Positions 58,501-61,500 of a DNA stretch of 64,000 nt are shown piece after piece. Within the stretch, counting starts at the first letter, position 1. The number at the start of each line of letters is the position of its first letter. The DNA is from Cafeteria roenbergensis (taxonomy: Eukaryota > Sar > Bigyra > Bicosoecida > Cafeteriaceae), in assembly GCA_008330645.1 (NCBI GenBank), contig VLTN01000064.1, forward strand, positions 124,001 through 188,000. Direction: 5' to 3'. The translations under genes and the position numbers were made by a program. A model generated the notes under the pieces. That model worked only from the letters and a program-made list of their open reading frames with translations. It did no database searches and was not told the DNA's origin.

Positions 58501-61500
58501 AGGGCGGGCAAGTCTCCAGGCCTTTTGCGCGGTACTACGTCACGATGGCCGACGGCGCGTTCGTCGACGGGAGCGGCAACGCGCTTCCGGGGATTCAGGC
58601 GGGCGACTGGGCCTTCACGACCGCACCGGACAGCACGGCGCCAATGTTGCGGGCTTCGGTCCCGCACCTTGCTGCTACGGGAGTGTCCCAGTCGCTGGCA
58701 AAGGCGACCTTGCAGTTCAACGAAGCCATCCGCTTGGGTGGTTCCGGCACCATCGCCGTCGCTGCGACCCCTGGCCAATCACTTCTCAGCGTGGATCTGG
58801 GGGCTGATTCTGCCGAAGCAATTGCTGAGTTCCTGACAGTTGACGACGACACCCTGACCGTCTCGTGGCCGGCAGCAAGAGGGCCCATCCCTGAGCAGGC
58901 CAAGGTTGCGGTCACACTCTCGGCCGGTGCAGTGGTGGATGTTGCAGGAAACGAGCTTCCGGGACTGCCGGACCCGCGGTTCGTCAGCGACACCGCTGCC
59001 GCAGCAGCGTCTGCCCAGCATGCGCTCGAGTTCACGATTGAAGACGTGTCCCCTCCTTCGCTGGTCACAGTCACACCGGCCCAAGGCTCGGCAAGCGTTG
59101 ACGCAGAGGCAAGTTTTGTCTCTCTCACCTTCAGCGAAGCAGTGACAGTCGCCGATTCCGCCGTGCTGCGAATCTACGCCCTGCCTCCCAGCGTCGAAAC
59201 CGTTGAGCAGGCGAATGCGGTGGACCCCGAGAAGTCAAGCGAGGCAGAGCTCACCGACGAGGCCGCATTTGCAGTTGCTCCGGGTCGGTTCCGGGGAGCT
59301 GGCACTCCGTCCCTGGTCGTCACCCTCGGCAGCGCGTCGCTCGCACGGTCCAAGACATGGTTCGCCATTCTGCTAAGCGGGCCGCAATTTGTCAAGGATG
59401 TCGCAGGCAACCCGATGGCAGCGTCGTCGTTGCTTCCGAACTCGGGGGCGTCTGCGTGGCGAGTCCGCACGCAGGCGGATGAGTCTGCCCCGGTCTTGGT
59501 CTCGTCATCCCCCGCCAGCGGATGGACAATTGCAAGCTCCGCACTTGCGCAAGTCTCACTTCGGTTCTCGGAGGACGTGGTGCTCTCAAAGCAGCCAGCC
59601 CCGCTGTTCACAGGCGCCGGCGCGCTTGCCGTGGTTTGGTGGCCGCCGGGCGCGGCTGCACCGACCTCGTTCGCGGAGGCGGTGCGCCAGGTGCAGCTCG
59701 CCTCCGAGTTTGCGGCGTGGATTCGACTGACTGGCCCTGCCGCTGCCGTAGCAGCGCGGGCAGCCGGCAGCGGAAACGCCAACGCCACGGCGCTGGATTC
59801 TAGCGGATCGACCGTCGCTGTCCCGCTGGCGTTCGCTGGACTGGACGTCGCTGCACTGCCTGTGGTGGAACACGCCATTGCGGCTGGCACGGCACTGGAA
59901 GGCCAGAGCATAGGGCGAGAAATCGTCGTGGCGGCCGTTCCTGCCCAACGCCGTCTGCAGTCCGGGGCATCCTATTCGCTCCTGCTTGCCCCTGGAGCTG
60001 TCGTGGATGCGGCAGGCAACGCTGCCGCCGGAGCAATGCTGCAATTCACAACGGAAAAAGCAGAGTGCACTCGCGATGCAGACTGCATTCCTGGGAGTGG
60101 GTTGTGCGACTTTGAAGTGCTTAAATGCGCGCAGGCCACCTGCGGTGACGGTGTTCGGAACTGGCACGGACTGGCCCAGGAGGCTGGTGTCGACTGTGGC
60201 GGGCCTTGCCCTGCGCCCTGCAGCGCCGGTTCGGAGTGCACTCTTGGAACGGACTGCAGCAGCGGCAACTGTGGTGCCGACGGCAAATGTCTCGCCGAGT
60301 CTTGTTCCGACGGGATCAAGGCGGCAGCGGAGGCAGGGACGGACTGCGGCGGCGTGTGTGACGCTCCCTGCCCAGACCACAGCACTTGCCGCGTCGACGC
60401 CGACTGTGCCAGCAGCAGGTGCTCCGCTGGGCGCTGCAAACCCGAGCCCGAGGGCGGAAACGTCGGATGTCCGGCAGGGACCACGAAATGCAACGGGGGC
60501 TCCAGCCCGTGCTCGCCGTGTTCGACCCTCGCGCAGTGCACGTTCGGGCCCGAGTGTGCCAGTGGCGTGTGCAACGCCACTTCCGGGACGTGCGACTCCC
60601 CCACCTGCAGCGACGGCGTGCGCAACGGGGCCGAGCTCGGCGTCGACTGCGGCGAGGTGGCGTGCGGGTTCCGCTGCGACGGCGGGGCCAAGTGCACCCG
60701 GGCCACGGCTGGCCGAGTATGCGCGTCGGGCGTGTGCGCGGCCAACGGCACGTGCGCGGAGGCGCGCTGCGATGACGGCGTGAAGGCGGACTCGGAGCTG
60801 GGCGTGGACTGCAGCGGGGCGGTCGGGCCGTGCGGGCTGTGTCCTGCGGGCCAGCCGTCCGGCTGGTCGGCGTCGAACTGCGTTTCGGGCGTGGAGGCGT
60901 ACGGGGTGTGCATGGCGGCGACTTGCAGCGACAGCGTGCGGAACAGTCCGGGCGGCATCCGCAAGGCCGGCGTCGATTGCGGCGGACCTTGCCCGGCCTC
61001 CTGCGACTCGGGCGTGGAGTGCTCGCGTGCCTCCGATTGCTCCAGCGGCGTGTGTAACGCCACTTCCGGGACGTGCGACTCCCCCACCTGCAGCGACGGC
61101 GTGCGCAACGGGGCCGAGCTCGGCGTCGACTGCGGCGAGGTGGCGTGCGGGTTCCGCTGCGACGGCGGGGCCGAGTGCACCCGGGCCACGGCTGGCCGAG
61201 TATGCGCGTCGGGCGTGTGCGCGGCCAACGGCACGTGCGCGGAGGCGCGCTGCGATGACGGCGTGAAGGCGGACTCGGAGCTGGGCGTGGACTGTAGCGG
61301 GGCGGTCGGGCCGTGCGGGCTGTGTCCTGCGGGTCAGCCGTCCGGCTGGTCGGCGTCGAACTGCGTTTCGGGCGTGGAGGCGTACGGGGTGTGCATGGCG
61401 GCGACGTGCAGCGACGGCGTGCGGAACAGTCCGGGCGGCATCCGCGAGGCCGGCGTCGATTGCGGCGGACCTTGCCCGGCCTCCTGCGACTCGGGCGTGG